From: Synechococcus sp. RSCCF101
GTDB lineage: Bacteria > Cyanobacteriota > Cyanobacteriia > PCC-6307 > Cyanobiaceae
Direction: 5' to 3'
DNA length: 64,000 nucleotides
NCBI RefSeq assembly: GCF_008807075.1
Contig: NZ_CP035632.1
Location: forward strand, 992,001 to 1,056,000
Under the pieces are notes generated by a model. That model had not been told where the DNA came from. It was given only the letters and a program-made list of their open reading frames with translations, and searched no databases. Position 1 is the stretch's first letter. Every line of letters starts with the position of its first letter. This document shows positions 44,910-54,326 of this stretch, in pieces. The translations under genes and the position numbers were made by a program.

Positions 44910-46025
44910 ATGCTTCAGTTCAGCAAATATCAGGGGCTTGGCAACGACTTCATCATCGTCGACGCCAGGAGCGGCGGCCTGCCCCCCGCCGTCACGGGCC
45001 CGGACCCCGACTGGGTGCGCGATGTGTGCGACCGTCGCTTCGGGGTCGGTGGCGATGGTGTGATCCTGGCCCTGCCGCCCTCGGGTGAGGCCGACCTGAG
45101 GATGCGCATCTTCAACATCGATGGCAGCGAAGCGGAGATGTGCGGCAACGGCATCCGCTGCCTCGCCCGCTTCCTGGTGGACAGCGAGGGGATCCCACCG
45201 GAGGGGTCCTGGTCGATCGAGACCGGGGCCGGAGTGCTGACCCCGAGCTGGCTCGAGGACGGCAGCATCGAGGTGTCGATGGGCGCACCCAGGCTCGTTC
45301 CGGATCAGGTACCCACCACGGCGCGCGTCGGCGGCAGCGGCTGCCCCGAGCTCGAAGTGACCCTCAACGGCGTGCCCCACCCGGCGGTGGCCGTCGGCAT
45401 GGGCAATCCCCATCTGGTGGTGCCCGTGGCCTCGCTGGACAGCCACGCCATTGATGTGGTGGGGCCACCACTGGAGGTCCACCCGGCCTTCCCCGCCCGA
45501 ACCAATGTGCATCTGGTGGAGGTTCTGGCGCCGGATCATCTGCGCATGCGCGTCTGGGAACGGGGCGCCGGTCCCACCCTGGCCTGCGGCACCGGCGCCT
45601 GCGCCACCCTCGTCGGCCTGCGCCTGCTGGGACGGTGCGCCGCTGCTGCCCGGGTCGATCTCCCCGGAGGCCCACTGTTCATCCGCTGGCAGGGACCGGA
45701 AGAACCCGTGCTGATGCGTGGCCCCGCCGAACCGGTGTTCGATGGTGTGCTCGCCCCAGAGCTCACACCGCCGCTGCCCGAGCCAGCTGACGCGGTTCAG
45801 GACCGCCCGGCGGTGGTGGAGCGGCCTGCGGTGGAGGCTCCGCAACCGGCGATGTCGGAACAGGCTCCGGCGGGCCCGACCGATGGAGAAGCGGACGGCG
45901 CGGGGACCGCAGCCCTCCGGTTTCTGGAAGGCCATTCCCTCGACGAGATGATCGGGCTCGCCAACGACTCCCTGCCCGCCCGGACCCTGGCGCGCCAGCG
46001 CAGAGATGGCGAACCCCAGGCCTGA
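44910..46025 (+). CDS. dapF: Diaminopimelate epimerase with long C-terminal tail
   Basis: Converts LL- to meso-diaminopimelate for lysine and peptidoglycan. The catalytic part (about 281 residues) starts MLQFSKYQGLGNDFIIVDAR and carries the two catalytic cysteines in EMCGNGIRCLARFL and LACGTGACATLVGL. A further ~90 residues follow: a Pro/Ala/Glu-rich linker, then a possible amphipathic helix (ALRFLEGHSLDEMIGLANDS). Typical DapF is about 280 residues. The gene overlaps the cysteine desulfurase by 20 nt. Confidence 0.95.
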   Translation: MLQFSKYQGLGNDFIIVDARSGGLPPAVTGPDPDWVRDVCDRRFGVGGDGVILALPPSGEADLRMRIFNIDGSEAEMCGNGIRCLARFLVDSEGIPPEGSWSIETGAGVLTPSWLEDGSIEVSMGAPRLVPDQVPTTARVGGSGCPELEVTLNGVPHPAVAVGMGNPHLVVPVASLDSHAIDVVGPPLEVHPAFPARTNVHLVEVLAPDHLRMRVWERGAGPTLACGTGACATLVGLRLLGRCAAAARVDLPGGPLFIRWQGPEEPVLMRGPAEPVFDGVLAPELTPPLPEPADAVQDRPAVVERPAVEAPQPAMSEQAPAGPTDGEADGAGTAALRFLEGHSLDEMIGLANDSLPARTLARQRRDGEPQA

Positions 46026-47220
46026 GCCCCGCCGGCAGCCGGCGGAGACGCCCTGCATCTACCTCGATGGAGCGGCCACCACCCCACCGCTGGCGGAGGT
46101 CCGCCAGGCGATGGCGGCGGTGGAGGTCAGCGCCTGGGGCAACCCCGCCAGCCTGCACCCGATCGGCCTGAAGGCCGCCGAGGTGCTGGAGCGCAGCCGC
46201 CTCACCGTGGCCGCGGCCCTCGGAGCCGGCGCCGATGAGGTGGTGTTCTGCTCCGGCGGCACTGAGGCGGCCCATCTGGCCATCCGCGGCGCCGCCCGAT
46301 CGCTGGTGCCGGGCCGGATCGTGATCTCCGCCGTGGAGCATCCGGCCGTGCAGGCGGCTGCACGGGCCCTGGAGAGCGAGGGCTGGACCGTGGCGGTCTG
46401 GCCGGTGGACCGCAGCGGCCGCCTGCGCCTGGAGGCTCTCGAGGATCTGCTCGCACCGCCCACCCGGCTGGTGTCGGTGATCTGGGGCCAGAGCGAGGTG
46501 GGGACCCTGCAGCCGGTGGCGCGGATCGGCGAGGCCTGTCGCAACCGGGGCATCGTGATCCACAGCGACGCGGTCCAGGTGGCCGGACACCTGCCAATCG
46601 ACTGGAGCAGCCTGCCCCTCGATCTGCTCACGATCTCGGGCCACAAGATCCGGGGCCCGAAGGGAATCGGGGTGCTGCTGCACCGGCTGGATCGCCCGCT
46701 GACCCCCTTGCTCGGTGGCGGGGGGCAGGAGGGAGGACTGCGTTCAGGCACCGTGCCGGTGGCCCTGGCCTGCGGGCTGGCGGTGGCCCTGGAGCAGGCC
46801 GCCAGCCGACTGACGGCCCACGGGGGGCATGATCCCATCGCCCTGACGCGCGACAGACTCCAGGACCGGCTGCTGGCTCTCGCCGGAGTCGTCCTGCTGG
46901 GAGACCCGGTGCATCGGCTGCCTCAGCACCTCTGCCTGGGCCTTCACGATGCGGCCGGCCGGCCACTGGACGGTCGGGCCGTGGTGCGGGCCCTGGGGCG
47001 GCGGGGGGTGGCCGCCAGCAGCGGCAGCGCCTGCCGCTCCGGCGGCAGCGGCGGCAGCCCGATCCTGCGGGCGATGGGCCTGGAGGACGGTGAGGCCGGA
47101 TGCGGGCTGCGGCTGAGCCTCGGAGCCTGGCTGGACGAGCCCCTGCTGGATCCGGTGCCATCCCTGCTGCAGGCCGCGATGACGGAGGTGGCGGCGGCTG
47201 AACCGGTTTCAGCGCCTTAG
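46006..47220 (+). CDS. Cysteine desulfurase (NifS/IscS-like)
   Basis: A 404-residue PLP enzyme that mobilises sulfur from cysteine for Fe-S clusters and thiolation. It has IYLDGAATTPPLAEVRQAM, FCSGGTEAAHLAI, the PLP lysine in ISGHKIRGPKGIGVLL and the persulfide-forming Cys in VAASSGSACRSGG. The order and the short active-site loop suggest the IscS/NifS group rather than SufS. The start overlaps the dapF tail by 20 nt. Confidence 0.93.
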   Translation: MANPRPEPRRQPAETPCIYLDGAATTPPLAEVRQAMAAVEVSAWGNPASLHPIGLKAAEVLERSRLTVAAALGAGADEVVFCSGGTEAAHLAIRGAARSLVPGRIVISAVEHPAVQAAARALESEGWTVAVWPVDRSGRLRLEALEDLLAPPTRLVSVIWGQSEVGTLQPVARIGEACRNRGIVIHSDAVQVAGHLPIDWSSLPLDLLTISGHKIRGPKGIGVLLHRLDRPLTPLLGGGGQEGGLRSGTVPVALACGLAVALEQAASRLTAHGGHDPIALTRDRLQDRLLALAGVVLLGDPVHRLPQHLCLGLHDAAGRPLDGRAVVRALGRRGVAASSGSACRSGGSGGSPILRAMGLEDGEAGCGLRLSLGAWLDEPLLDPVPSLLQAAMTEVAAAEPVSAP

Positions 47221-47248
47221 GGTCCCGCCTCCGCCCCGAATCGCTCCG

Positions 47249-47944
47249 ATGCCCCTCCCCGCCGACCTGCGCAGCGCCGAACGCGATGCTCAACAGGCCC
47301 TTCAGGCGGCCCTGGCGCAGCAGGAGAACGGGCGCTGGACGGCCGAGTTCCGCTTTGAGGGGCTCAAGCTGCTGCCCCTCGCCCTGCGCTGGCTGCAGAC
47401 GCGGCTGGAGGAGCCCGATCCCGGCCTGCTGCTGCTGCCGGATGCCGGCGCCGCCGCCCTGGCCCGTCGCGATGCACCGGATCTGGCCACGCGCATCTCC
47501 ACCCTGCGCGAGGAGCGGGAGCGTCAGAAGGGAGGGTCGCCCTGCAACGGCCTGCTGATCGCGGTGGGGCCGGATCCCTCCGACTACGAGCTGATGCAGG
47601 AGGTGTGCGAAGCCCACCCCGGGAGCGTGCTGATGCTCAACGGCCGGCTGGAGGATGCAGCGGTGGGGATCGGCAGCGTCGCGCGCGAGCGGCGCAAGGG
47701 TTTCATCAGCACCTGGTCCTCGGCCTACACCCTGCAGCCCCTGGCCGGCGGCGCGCTGCAGCACTGCCTTCCCGCCGACTGGGAGATCTACCGGCAGGAT
47801 CCGGACGGCTACAGGCTGGTGGCCACCGCCCAGGAGCGCCCCGACTCCGAGGCCATCGGCACGGCGCTGGATCCCGGCGGCAGTGGCGGCCTGGCCGCCG
47901 GACTCAAGGCGGTGGACCGCTTTCTCGGGGCCCTGCAGAGCTGA
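47249..47944 (+). CDS. DUF1995 protein
   Basis: A 231-residue protein of the DUF1995 family of cyanobacteria and plants. The N-terminus LPADLRSAERDAQQALQAAL and RFEGLKLLPLALRWLQTRL, and NGLLIAVGPDPSDYELMQEV, fit the family. Plant members have been linked to photosystem assembly and stress, but the biochemical role is unclear. No signal or membrane segment is seen. It follows the cysteine desulfurase by 28 nt. Confidence 0.8.
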   Translation: MPLPADLRSAERDAQQALQAALAQQENGRWTAEFRFEGLKLLPLALRWLQTRLEEPDPGLLLLPDAGAAALARRDAPDLATRISTLREERERQKGGSPCNGLLIAVGPDPSDYELMQEVCEAHPGSVLMLNGRLEDAAVGIGSVARERRKGFISTWSSAYTLQPLAGGALQHCLPADWEIYRQDPDGYRLVATAQERPDSEAIGTALDPGGSGGLAAGLKAVDRFLGALQS

Positions 47945-48040
47945 GGGCCGGCCCCGTCCGAGGCCAGGCGAAGCCCGGCGTGACACCTCTGGCCAGCCCC
48001 GGAGACCACCCGTAAGATTCGCTCGCCTTCGAGGGCGGCC

Positions 48041-48547
48041 ATGCCTGTCAAACGTTCATGGACAGTTGTGGACGTGGGTGCCGCCGCGGCCGTTCTGCTG
48101 GCACTGGCCGGTGTGGCCTGGAGCCCGAAGCTCACCAGCGCGGTGGCCCAGGTGAGCGGGGCCGTGAAGCCGGTGCAGGTGAGCGTGGATGTGCGCGGCA
48201 TTCCGGTGGCCGATCCCGCCGCCCTGATCCGTGACGCGGTGGAGGCCGGCAGCACCAGCATCGTGATCCGCAACCAGCCCCACGGGCGGGTGGCGGTGCA
48301 GGAGGTTGTCGACACCACGCGCCGTCTCGTGGCCGTTCAGCCCGACGGCAGCGTGGTGAGTGCGGACAACCCCAACAACGCCCGCCGCGGCAGCCTGGAC
48401 GCCCGCTTCCTGCTGGAGGGGCAGGGTCGCCTCGTGGATGGCGGTGTGGTCTTCGGCAACCAGAAGCTGAAGATCGGGTCCCCGGTGGAACTCGAGGGCC
48501 CCACCTACCGCATCAACGGCACCGTGAGCGGCATCAGCGCCGGATGA
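48041..48547 (+). CDS. DUF4330 membrane-anchored protein
   Basis: A 168-residue protein with one N-terminal helix (TVVDVGAAAAVLLALAGVAW) and a soluble beta-rich domain including VDVRGIPVADPAALIRDAV and the C-terminal VELEGPTYRINGTVSGI. This resembles DUF4330 of cyanobacteria, function unknown, probably facing the periplasm or lumen. A TAAGAT -10-like hexamer sits at about 48013-48018. The carboxypeptidase frame begins at its stop. Confidence 0.78.
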   Translation: MPVKRSWTVVDVGAAAAVLLALAGVAWSPKLTSAVAQVSGAVKPVQVSVDVRGIPVADPAALIRDAVEAGSTSIVIRNQPHGRVAVQEVVDTTRRLVAVQPDGSVVSADNPNNARRGSLDARFLLEGQGRLVDGGVVFGNQKLKIGSPVELEGPTYRINGTVSGISAG

Positions 48548-48606
48548 GCCCCCGTCGCCCGCTCGATCAGCCGCCTCCTCCCTGTCCCGTCCTCCGCTCC
48601 GTCGTC

Positions 48607-49971
48607 ATGCCGATCCCCGCCCGCTCCCGCCGGCTCGCCGGTCGCCTGACCCTGGCGGCCCTCGTCGGTGGCCTGCTGGGGACGCCGGCCGCCAGAGCCG
48701 AAGCCGATGGCTGGAGCGTGCCGCCTCGACCGGTGCCGGCGGCGGCGCCCGCGAGCGAACCCGCTGCTGTGCCGCAGGCCCCCATCGGCCTGCCGCGGCT
48801 GCACGGGGGCCGGGCCTGCCCCGCCCTGGACAGCCGGCTGAGGGCGGTGCTCGGCGGCGAGCAGTCGCGCTGGAGCGTGACGGTGGCCGACGGCACCGGT
48901 CTGGTGCTGGCGGACATCAACGGGACGGTGCCCAGGGTGCCGGCCTCCAACCAGAAGCTGTTCTCCACGGCCTTCGCCCTCGATCGTCTCGGCCCGGATC
49001 ACCGACTCACCACCCGGCTGTGGCGGCTGGACAGCGGAGCCCTGATGCTCACGGGCGAAGGGGACCCCGACCTGGGAATCGCCCAGCTGCAGAGGCTCGC
49101 CAAGCTGGCCCTCGGTCAGGGGGGGTCCTCCGGCGCCGCCCCCGGCGCGGTGCACCTCAAGCTGGCCGAGCTGCCAGCCTCGCAGTGGTGGCCGGCCGGA
49201 TGGCATCCCGCCGACCGCCAGTACGCCTACGGAGCCCCGATCACCCGTCTGGCCCTCACCAGCAATGCGCTCGGCCAGGCGATCGCCAATCCCGCCGGAC
49301 GGCTGCGGACATTGCTCAGCCGCGAGATCACACGCCAGGGCGGCCAGCCCCAGCTGGAACTGGTGCAGGCGAGCGATCGCAGCCCCGCGTCCGGCGAGGC
49401 CGTGCTGCTGCATGAGGAACCCTCGGCCCCCATGCATGCCCTGCTCAGCCTGGCCAACTCCGAAAGCCACAACTTCACCTCGGAGGTATTGCTCCGCCAG
49501 GCGGCGGGCACCTGGAACCTCCCTCAGGCCCTGCGGATGCAGCAGGCCTGGCTCGCCGATCTCAATCTCCCCCTCCAGGGCGTGCGGCTGGCGGACGGCT
49601 CAGGACTCGACCGGGGCAATCGCCTCACCAGTCGGGCCGTGACGGGCCTGCTGGTGCGCATGGCCCATCACCCCTACGCCCCCTACTACCGGGCCTCGAT
49701 GGCCATCGCGGGCCAGCGGGGCACCCTGCGCTCGCTCTACCGGGACCCAGCCCTGGCCGGTCGCTTCCGGGGCAAGACGGGCACGTTGCGGGGGGTGCGA
49801 TCGATCTCGGGAACCCTTGAGACGGCCGCCGGGCCGCGCCACATCAGCATGATCGCCAACGGCGCAGCAACGCCCAACACCACGATCGGGCAGCTGCTGC
49901 GCCAGACCCAGGCGCTCAGCCCCTGCCCCGCACCTGCCGCAGCCGGTCGGCCGCCCGCCGTGCCCGGCTGA
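48607..49971 (+). CDS. dacB: D-alanyl-D-alanine carboxypeptidase/endopeptidase, PBP4 type (S13)
   Basis: About 454 residues, exported by a signal peptide (SRRLAGRLTLAALVGGLLGT ending ARAEA). The penicillin-binding motifs are SNQK (SxxK nucleophile), SHN (SxN) in ANSESHNFTSEVLL, and KTG in FRGKTGTLRG. It trims or cleaves peptidoglycan stem peptides. I chose the ATG at 48607 because it gives a clean signal peptide; the ATG at 48544 overlaps the DUF4330 stop and would add 21 residues. Its 3' end overlaps the DivIVA-like gene on the other strand by 56 nt. Confidence 0.92.
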   Translation: MPIPARSRRLAGRLTLAALVGGLLGTPAARAEADGWSVPPRPVPAAAPASEPAAVPQAPIGLPRLHGGRACPALDSRLRAVLGGEQSRWSVTVADGTGLVLADINGTVPRVPASNQKLFSTAFALDRLGPDHRLTTRLWRLDSGALMLTGEGDPDLGIAQLQRLAKLALGQGGSSGAAPGAVHLKLAELPASQWWPAGWHPADRQYAYGAPITRLALTSNALGQAIANPAGRLRTLLSREITRQGGQPQLELVQASDRSPASGEAVLLHEEPSAPMHALLSLANSESHNFTSEVLLRQAAGTWNLPQALRMQQAWLADLNLPLQGVRLADGSGLDRGNRLTSRAVTGLLVRMAHHPYAPYYRASMAIAGQRGTLRSLYRDPALAGRFRGKTGTLRGVRSISGTLETAAGPRHISMIANGAATPNTTIGQLLRQTQALSPCPAPAAAGRPPAVPG

Positions 49972-50947
49972 TGGGCACGGCCTCGCCCCTGCGCTCACCT
50001 CGCTGACGCACCGGGCGAGGCCGCTCCACACCGAGGGAGAGGGCACCGTCACCACCTCCGGAGGCCTCCACAGATCCGTCCAGCCCGCCCTCGATCAGGC
50101 TCATGGGCAGCTCGGCCGGATCCACGGCCTGCAGCTTGACCAGCTCACGCCGGCCGGCCAGCACCACCTGGGCCATCTCCTTGAGGCGGCGCTCGATCTC
50201 ACCGAGGGTCTGCTCGGCATAGCGATCGGCACCCTCCTGGACCACCGAGGCGTCCTTGCGGGTGCGCTGGATCAGGCTCTCGCACTGCTGCTGGGTCTGC
50301 TGGCGGAACTGGAGGGCGTCGTTGCGGAGCCGTTCGGCCTCGGCCTGGGCCTCCTTCTGCAGCCGCAGCCCCTCCTGACGGATCTGCTCCAGCTCGGCCT
50401 GGGCCTGCTGACGGGCCCGTTCGTGCTGCTCGCCGATCTGGCGCTTGGTCTCGCCGTGCTCGGCCTCAAGCTGCTGGCGACGCTGCACCGCCTCCTGTTC
50501 GAGCTGCTGACGGCGACTGGCCATCTGCTGCTCCATCTGGGCCAGCCGGCTCTGCAGGTCCTGCTCGGCCTGTGCAGCCTTCTGGCGGGTGGTCTGCAGC
50601 AGCTGCTCACAGTGCTGACGGGTCTGCTCCCGCAGCTCGGCCACCTGCTTCTCCGCCTCCTGACGCACGGAGGAGGAGCTGATCAGCTGCTCGCGCTGCT
50701 GCTGAGCCTGGCTGCGGATCTCGTCGGCCTGCTTGCGGGCCTGGGCCACGAACTCCTCGCGCTGGCGGAGCAGGGCATCGGCCTGCCCGATCTGCACCGG
50801 CAGGGCATCGCGCACGGCGTCGAGCAACTCCTCCGCTTCCTGCTCATTCACGAGCCGTCCGCCGCTGAAGGGGATGCGACTGCCATCGAGGATCACCTCC
50901 TCCAGCTGATCGAGCTGATCCAGAACGGTGAGGCGGGTCTCGGTCAT
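49916..50947 (-). CDS. DivIVA-like coiled-coil protein
   Basis: A 343-residue protein. The N-terminus LDQLEEVILDGSRIPFSGGR then LVNEQEAEELLDAVRDALP looks like a short folded module; residues ~65-270 are an almost unbroken Gln/Glu/Arg-rich coiled coil; a basic, Gly-rich tail follows. DivIVA-like proteins organise cell poles and division sites, and cyanobacterial Cdv3 is one such protein; whether this is Cdv3 I cannot say. It starts 1 nt after the coaD stop. Confidence 0.7.
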   Translation of the reverse strand: MTETRLTVLDQLDQLEEVILDGSRIPFSGGRLVNEQEAEELLDAVRDALPVQIGQADALLRQREEFVAQARKQADEIRSQAQQQREQLISSSSVRQEAEKQVAELREQTRQHCEQLLQTTRQKAAQAEQDLQSRLAQMEQQMASRRQQLEQEAVQRRQQLEAEHGETKRQIGEQHERARQQAQAELEQIRQEGLRLQKEAQAEAERLRNDALQFRQQTQQQCESLIQRTRKDASVVQEGADRYAEQTLGEIERRLKEMAQVVLAGRRELVKLQAVDPAELPMSLIEGGLDGSVEASGGGDGALSLGVERPRPVRQRGERRGEAVPISRARRAADRLRQVRGRG

Positions 50948-50948
50948 C

Positions 50949-51440
50949 TCATGGGGACAGGCTGGGCGCATTAAAGAGGCCGCGCAGGTCATGCGCCACC
51001 GCTGCCGGCACCATGTGACTCACATCGCCTCCGAAGCGCGCCACCTCCTTCACCACCGAGCTGCTCAGGAAGCTGTGGTGGGCGGAGGTGGCCATGAACA
51101 AGGTCTCGATGCCCGCATCGAGACTGCGGTTGGTGTGGGCGATCTGCAGCTCGAACTCGAAATCGCTCAGGGCCCGCAGGCCGCGCAGGATCACGGTGGC
51201 GCCGCAGCGGCGGGCGTAATCGACCGTGAGGCCCTGGAAGCTGCCCACCTCCACCCCCGGCAGCCCGGCGGTGGCCTGCCGGATCTGCCGCAGCCGCTCG
51301 TCCAGGCTGAACAGGGGCGTCTTGGAGGGATTGCGCAGCACCGCCACCACCACGCGGTCGAAGAGGCCCGTGCTGCGCTGGATCAGATCGAGGTGGCCGA
51401 GAGTGAGGGGGTCGAAACTGCCCGGGTAGAGGGCCTGCAT
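50949..51440 (-). CDS. coaD: Phosphopantetheine adenylyltransferase
   Basis: Penultimate step of coenzyme A synthesis: 4'-phosphopantetheine plus ATP to dephospho-CoA. The 163-residue enzyme has [20 protein letters not shown] with the nucleotidyltransferase TxGH motif, the central [19 protein letters not shown] and the C-terminal [18 protein letters not shown]. Length fits bacterial CoaD. It is divergent from the flavin-reductase-like gene and precedes the DivIVA-like gene by 1 nt. Confidence 0.97.
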   Translation of the reverse strand: MQALYPGSFDPLTLGHLDLIQRSTGLFDRVVVAVLRNPSKTPLFSLDERLRQIRQATAGLPGVEVGSFQGLTVDYARRCGATVILRGLRALSDFEFELQIAHTNRSLDAGIETLFMATSAHHSFLSSSVVKEVARFGGDVSHMVPAAVAHDLRGLFNAPSLSP

Positions 51441-51537
51441 CCTGGAGCGATCTGGCCGGCGGATCCTATGCAGGTGGGCCAGGCAGCACCTGGCAGCGCG
51501 GCCGCATTCCTACAGTCGCCGCAACGCACCACACGAC

Positions 51538-52020
51538 ATGAGCCTGGACGTCGCCGCGAAGAAGACCCTGCTGCGCAAGATCCCCCATGGTCTGTTCATC
51601 TGCGGCGTCGCCGAGGCCGATCACATCAACGGTTTCACCGCCAGCTGGGTGACCCAGGGATCCTTCGAACCACCGCTGGTGGTGATGGCGGTGCGGGCCG
51701 ATTCCACATCCCACGGCATGATCGAGCGCAGCGGTCGCTTCTCCCTGAACGTGCTGCGGGCCGATCAGAAGGACCTGGCCGCCGTGTTCTTCAAGCCGCA
51801 GACGGCCGTCGGTGGCCGCTTCGATGCGACGCCGTTCAAGCTCGGCGAGCTTGGCCTGCCGATTCTGGAGGAGGCCGTCGGCGGCGTCGAATGCGTGGTG
51901 GTGGGCCAGGTGAAGCACGGCGACCACAGCGTCTTCGTCGGTGAGGTCAGAACCGCCGTCCTGCATCAGGACGTCGCGGCCCTCGACCTGGCCTCCACCG
52001 GCTGGTCCTACGGCGGCTGA
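51538..52020 (+). CDS. Flavin reductase-like domain protein
   Basis: A 160-residue FMN-binding split-barrel protein. [20 protein letters not shown] then [19 protein letters not shown], and [20 protein letters not shown], are characteristic of the flavin-reductase-like domain that also forms the C-terminus of cyanobacterial flavodiiron proteins. This single-domain form could reduce flavin or a partner; none is evident. A TACAGT -10-like hexamer lies at 51511-51516. uvrC begins 1 nt after its stop. Confidence 0.88.
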   Translation: MSLDVAAKKTLLRKIPHGLFICGVAEADHINGFTASWVTQGSFEPPLVVMAVRADSTSHGMIERSGRFSLNVLRADQKDLAAVFFKPQTAVGGRFDATPFKLGELGLPILEEAVGGVECVVVGQVKHGDHSVFVGEVRTAVLHQDVAALDLASTGWSYGG

Positions 52021-52021
52021 C

Positions 52022-53986
52022 GTGCAGCGCGGGCCGCTGATCCTCGACGAGCGGCGGCTGAGCGAGCGGCTGGGCGAACTGCCGACCGAGCCCGGCTGCT
52101 ACCTGATGCGGGATGAGCGGGACCGCATCCTGTACATCGGCAAATCGAAGAGCCTGCGCAGCCGCGTGCGCAGCTACTTCCGCTCACCCCGGGAGCTGAG
52201 TCCGCGCATCAGCCTGATGGTGCGGCAGGTGTGCGAGATCGAGATCATCGTCACCGACAGCGAAGCCGAAGCGCTGGCCCTGGAATCGAACCTGATCAAG
52301 GAGCACCAGCCCCACTTCAACATCCTGCTGAAGGACGACAAGAAATACCCCTATCTCTGCATCACTTGGAGCGAGGACTATCCCCGCATCTTCATCACGC
52401 GGCGCCGGCGCTTCCGCAAGCCGGAGGATCGCTTCTACGGCCCCTACGTGGATGTGGGTCTGCTGCGGCGCACCCTGTTCCTCGTCAAGCGGATGTTTCC
52501 CCTCCGCCAGCGGCCCCAGCCCCTCTATCGCGACCGCACCTGTCTCAACTACGACATCGGCCGCTGCCCGGGGGTCTGCCAGTCGCGGGTCACGCCCGAG
52601 GCCTACCGCACCACGCTCCGCAAGGTGGCGATGGTGTTCCAGGGCCGCAGCGATGAGCTGCAGACCCTGCTGCGACAGCAGATGGAGCGCTATGCGGAGC
52701 GTCTCGACTTCGAGGCCGCAGCCCACCTGCGCGATCAGCTCAGGGGCCTGGATGACCTGACCCGGGAGCAGAAGATGAGCATCGCCGACAGCAGCGTCAG
52801 CCACGATGTGCTTGCCCTGGCCGCCAACGAGCGCGTGGCGGCTGTGCAGCTCTTTCAGATGCGGGCCGGCAAGCTGGTGGGACGCCTCGGCTTCACGGCC
52901 GATGCGCGCGATGGCGGCCAGGGCACCATCCTCCAGCGGGTGATGGAGGAGCACTACAGCCAGGTGGATCCGGTGGAGATCCCCCCCACCGTGCTGCTGC
53001 AGCACCGGCTGCCGCAACAGGAGCTGATCGAGGGCTGGCTCGGGGAGCGGCGTGGCCGCCGGGTGCATCTGGAGCTGCCCCGGCGTCAGCGCAAGGCGGA
53101 GCTGATCGAGCTGGTGGAGCGGAACGCCGCCTACGAGCTGGCCCGGGCCGAACGCCGGGCCGATCAGGATCAGCTCGCCACCGAAGACCTGGCCCAGCTG
53201 CTGGAGCTGCCGCAGCCGCCCAGGCGGATCGAGGGGTACGACATCAGCCACATCCAGGGCAGCGATGCGGTGGCCTCCCAGGTGGTGTTCATCGACGGGC
53301 TGCCGGCCAAGCAGCACTACCGCAAGTACCGGCTGCGCAGCAGCAGCATCGTCAGCGGCCACAGCGACGACTTCATGGCCATGGCCGAGGTGATGCGCCG
53401 GCGCTTCCGCCGCTGGGCCACCGCCAAGGCCGAGGGTCACGATCTCGCCCGCCTGCGGCGCGAAGCCTCCGAGGTGCTGGGCGACGGCGGCTTTCACGAC
53501 TGGCCCGACGTGGTGATGATCGACGGGGGCAAGGGCCAGCTCTCGGCGGTGATGGAGGCCCTGCGGGAACTCGACCTGCACGAGGATCTCGTGGTCTGCT
53601 CCCTGGCCAAGCAGCGGGAGGAGGTGTTCGTGCCCGGCGTCAGTGCCCCCCTGGAGAGCGAGGCCGACCAGCTCGGGGTGATGCTGCTGCGGCGCCTGCG
53701 GGACGAAGCGCACCGCTTCGCGGTCAGCTTTCATCGCCAGCAGCGCGGGCAGCGCATGACCCGATCCCGGCTCGGGGAGGTGCCGGGACTCGGACCGCGC
53801 CGGCAGAAGGACCTGCTGGCTCACTTCCGCTCCATTGACGCCATCCAGCTGGCCACACCCGAGCAGCTGCGCCAGGCGCCGGGGGTGGGGCCCGCCCTGG
53901 CCGGACAGATCTGGGAGCACTTCCACCCGCGCGACCCGGAGAGCGAGCCTGACGGCATCCCGGCAGAGCCGGCTGCACAGCCATGA
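52022..53986 (+). CDS. uvrC: Excinuclease ABC subunit C
   Basis: The dual-incision nuclease of nucleotide excision repair. The 654-residue protein has an N-terminal GIY-YIG domain ([20 protein letters not shown]), a UVR helix ([18 protein letters not shown]), the RNase H-like domain ([34 protein letters not shown]) and a C-terminal helix-hairpin-helix pair ([26 protein letters not shown]). It starts at GTG 52022; a longer frame only overlaps the upstream gene. Confidence 0.96.
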   Translation: MQRGPLILDERRLSERLGELPTEPGCYLMRDERDRILYIGKSKSLRSRVRSYFRSPRELSPRISLMVRQVCEIEIIVTDSEAEALALESNLIKEHQPHFNILLKDDKKYPYLCITWSEDYPRIFITRRRRFRKPEDRFYGPYVDVGLLRRTLFLVKRMFPLRQRPQPLYRDRTCLNYDIGRCPGVCQSRVTPEAYRTTLRKVAMVFQGRSDELQTLLRQQMERYAERLDFEAAAHLRDQLRGLDDLTREQKMSIADSSVSHDVLALAANERVAAVQLFQMRAGKLVGRLGFTADARDGGQGTILQRVMEEHYSQVDPVEIPPTVLLQHRLPQQELIEGWLGERRGRRVHLELPRRQRKAELIELVERNAAYELARAERRADQDQLATEDLAQLLELPQPPRRIEGYDISHIQGSDAVASQVVFIDGLPAKQHYRKYRLRSSSIVSGHSDDFMAMAEVMRRRFRRWATAKAEGHDLARLRREASEVLGDGGFHDWPDVVMIDGGKGQLSAVMEALRELDLHEDLVVCSLAKQREEVFVPGVSAPLESEADQLGVMLLRRLRDEAHRFAVSFHRQQRGQRMTRSRLGEVPGLGPRRQKDLLAHFRSIDAIQLATPEQLRQAPGVGPALAGQIWEHFHPRDPESEPDGIPAEPAAQP

Positions 53987-54318
53987 GGCTCCCACCTCAC
54001 CGACAAGGGGCTCCCCGGGGACTGACGCGCCTCGTCGGCTGGCTGCTGGTGGCGATCCTCGGGTTCGCCGCCGCACCGGCGCTGCCGGCCCATGCCGATC
54101 CGGGTCTGTGCATCGGACCGATCTGCGCCGATCAGATCAGCCGCAGCGCCAAGCATCACTGGCAGCTGCGGCTGCGGCTGGCCGATCAGCGCGGCCAGCG
54201 CGAACGGATCACCGTCGACTGCCGCAACGGGCGGCTGAGCCCGGAGCTGGGGGTGGTGGATCGCCGCTACGGCGCGGCGGTGGCCCGGAAGGCCTGCAGG
54301 CTGGTGGGTCAGAGCTGA
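53983..54318 (+). CDS. Small exported protein, unknown
   Basis: A 111-residue protein whose ATG overlaps the uvrC stop (ATGA). Residues ~14-38 form a signal peptide ([20 protein letters not shown] then HA-D), leaving a mature ~72-residue protein with four cysteines (CIGPIC, VDCRNG, KACRLV), compatible with two disulfides. [20 protein letters not shown] suggests a beta-rich fold. I do not recognise a family. The photolyase gene starts 8 nt later. Confidence 0.72.
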   Translation: MRLPPHRQGAPRGLTRLVGWLLVAILGFAAAPALPAHADPGLCIGPICADQISRSAKHHWQLRLRLADQRGQRERITVDCRNGRLSPELGVVDRRYGAAVARKACRLVGQS

Positions 54319-54326
54319 GGAGCGCC

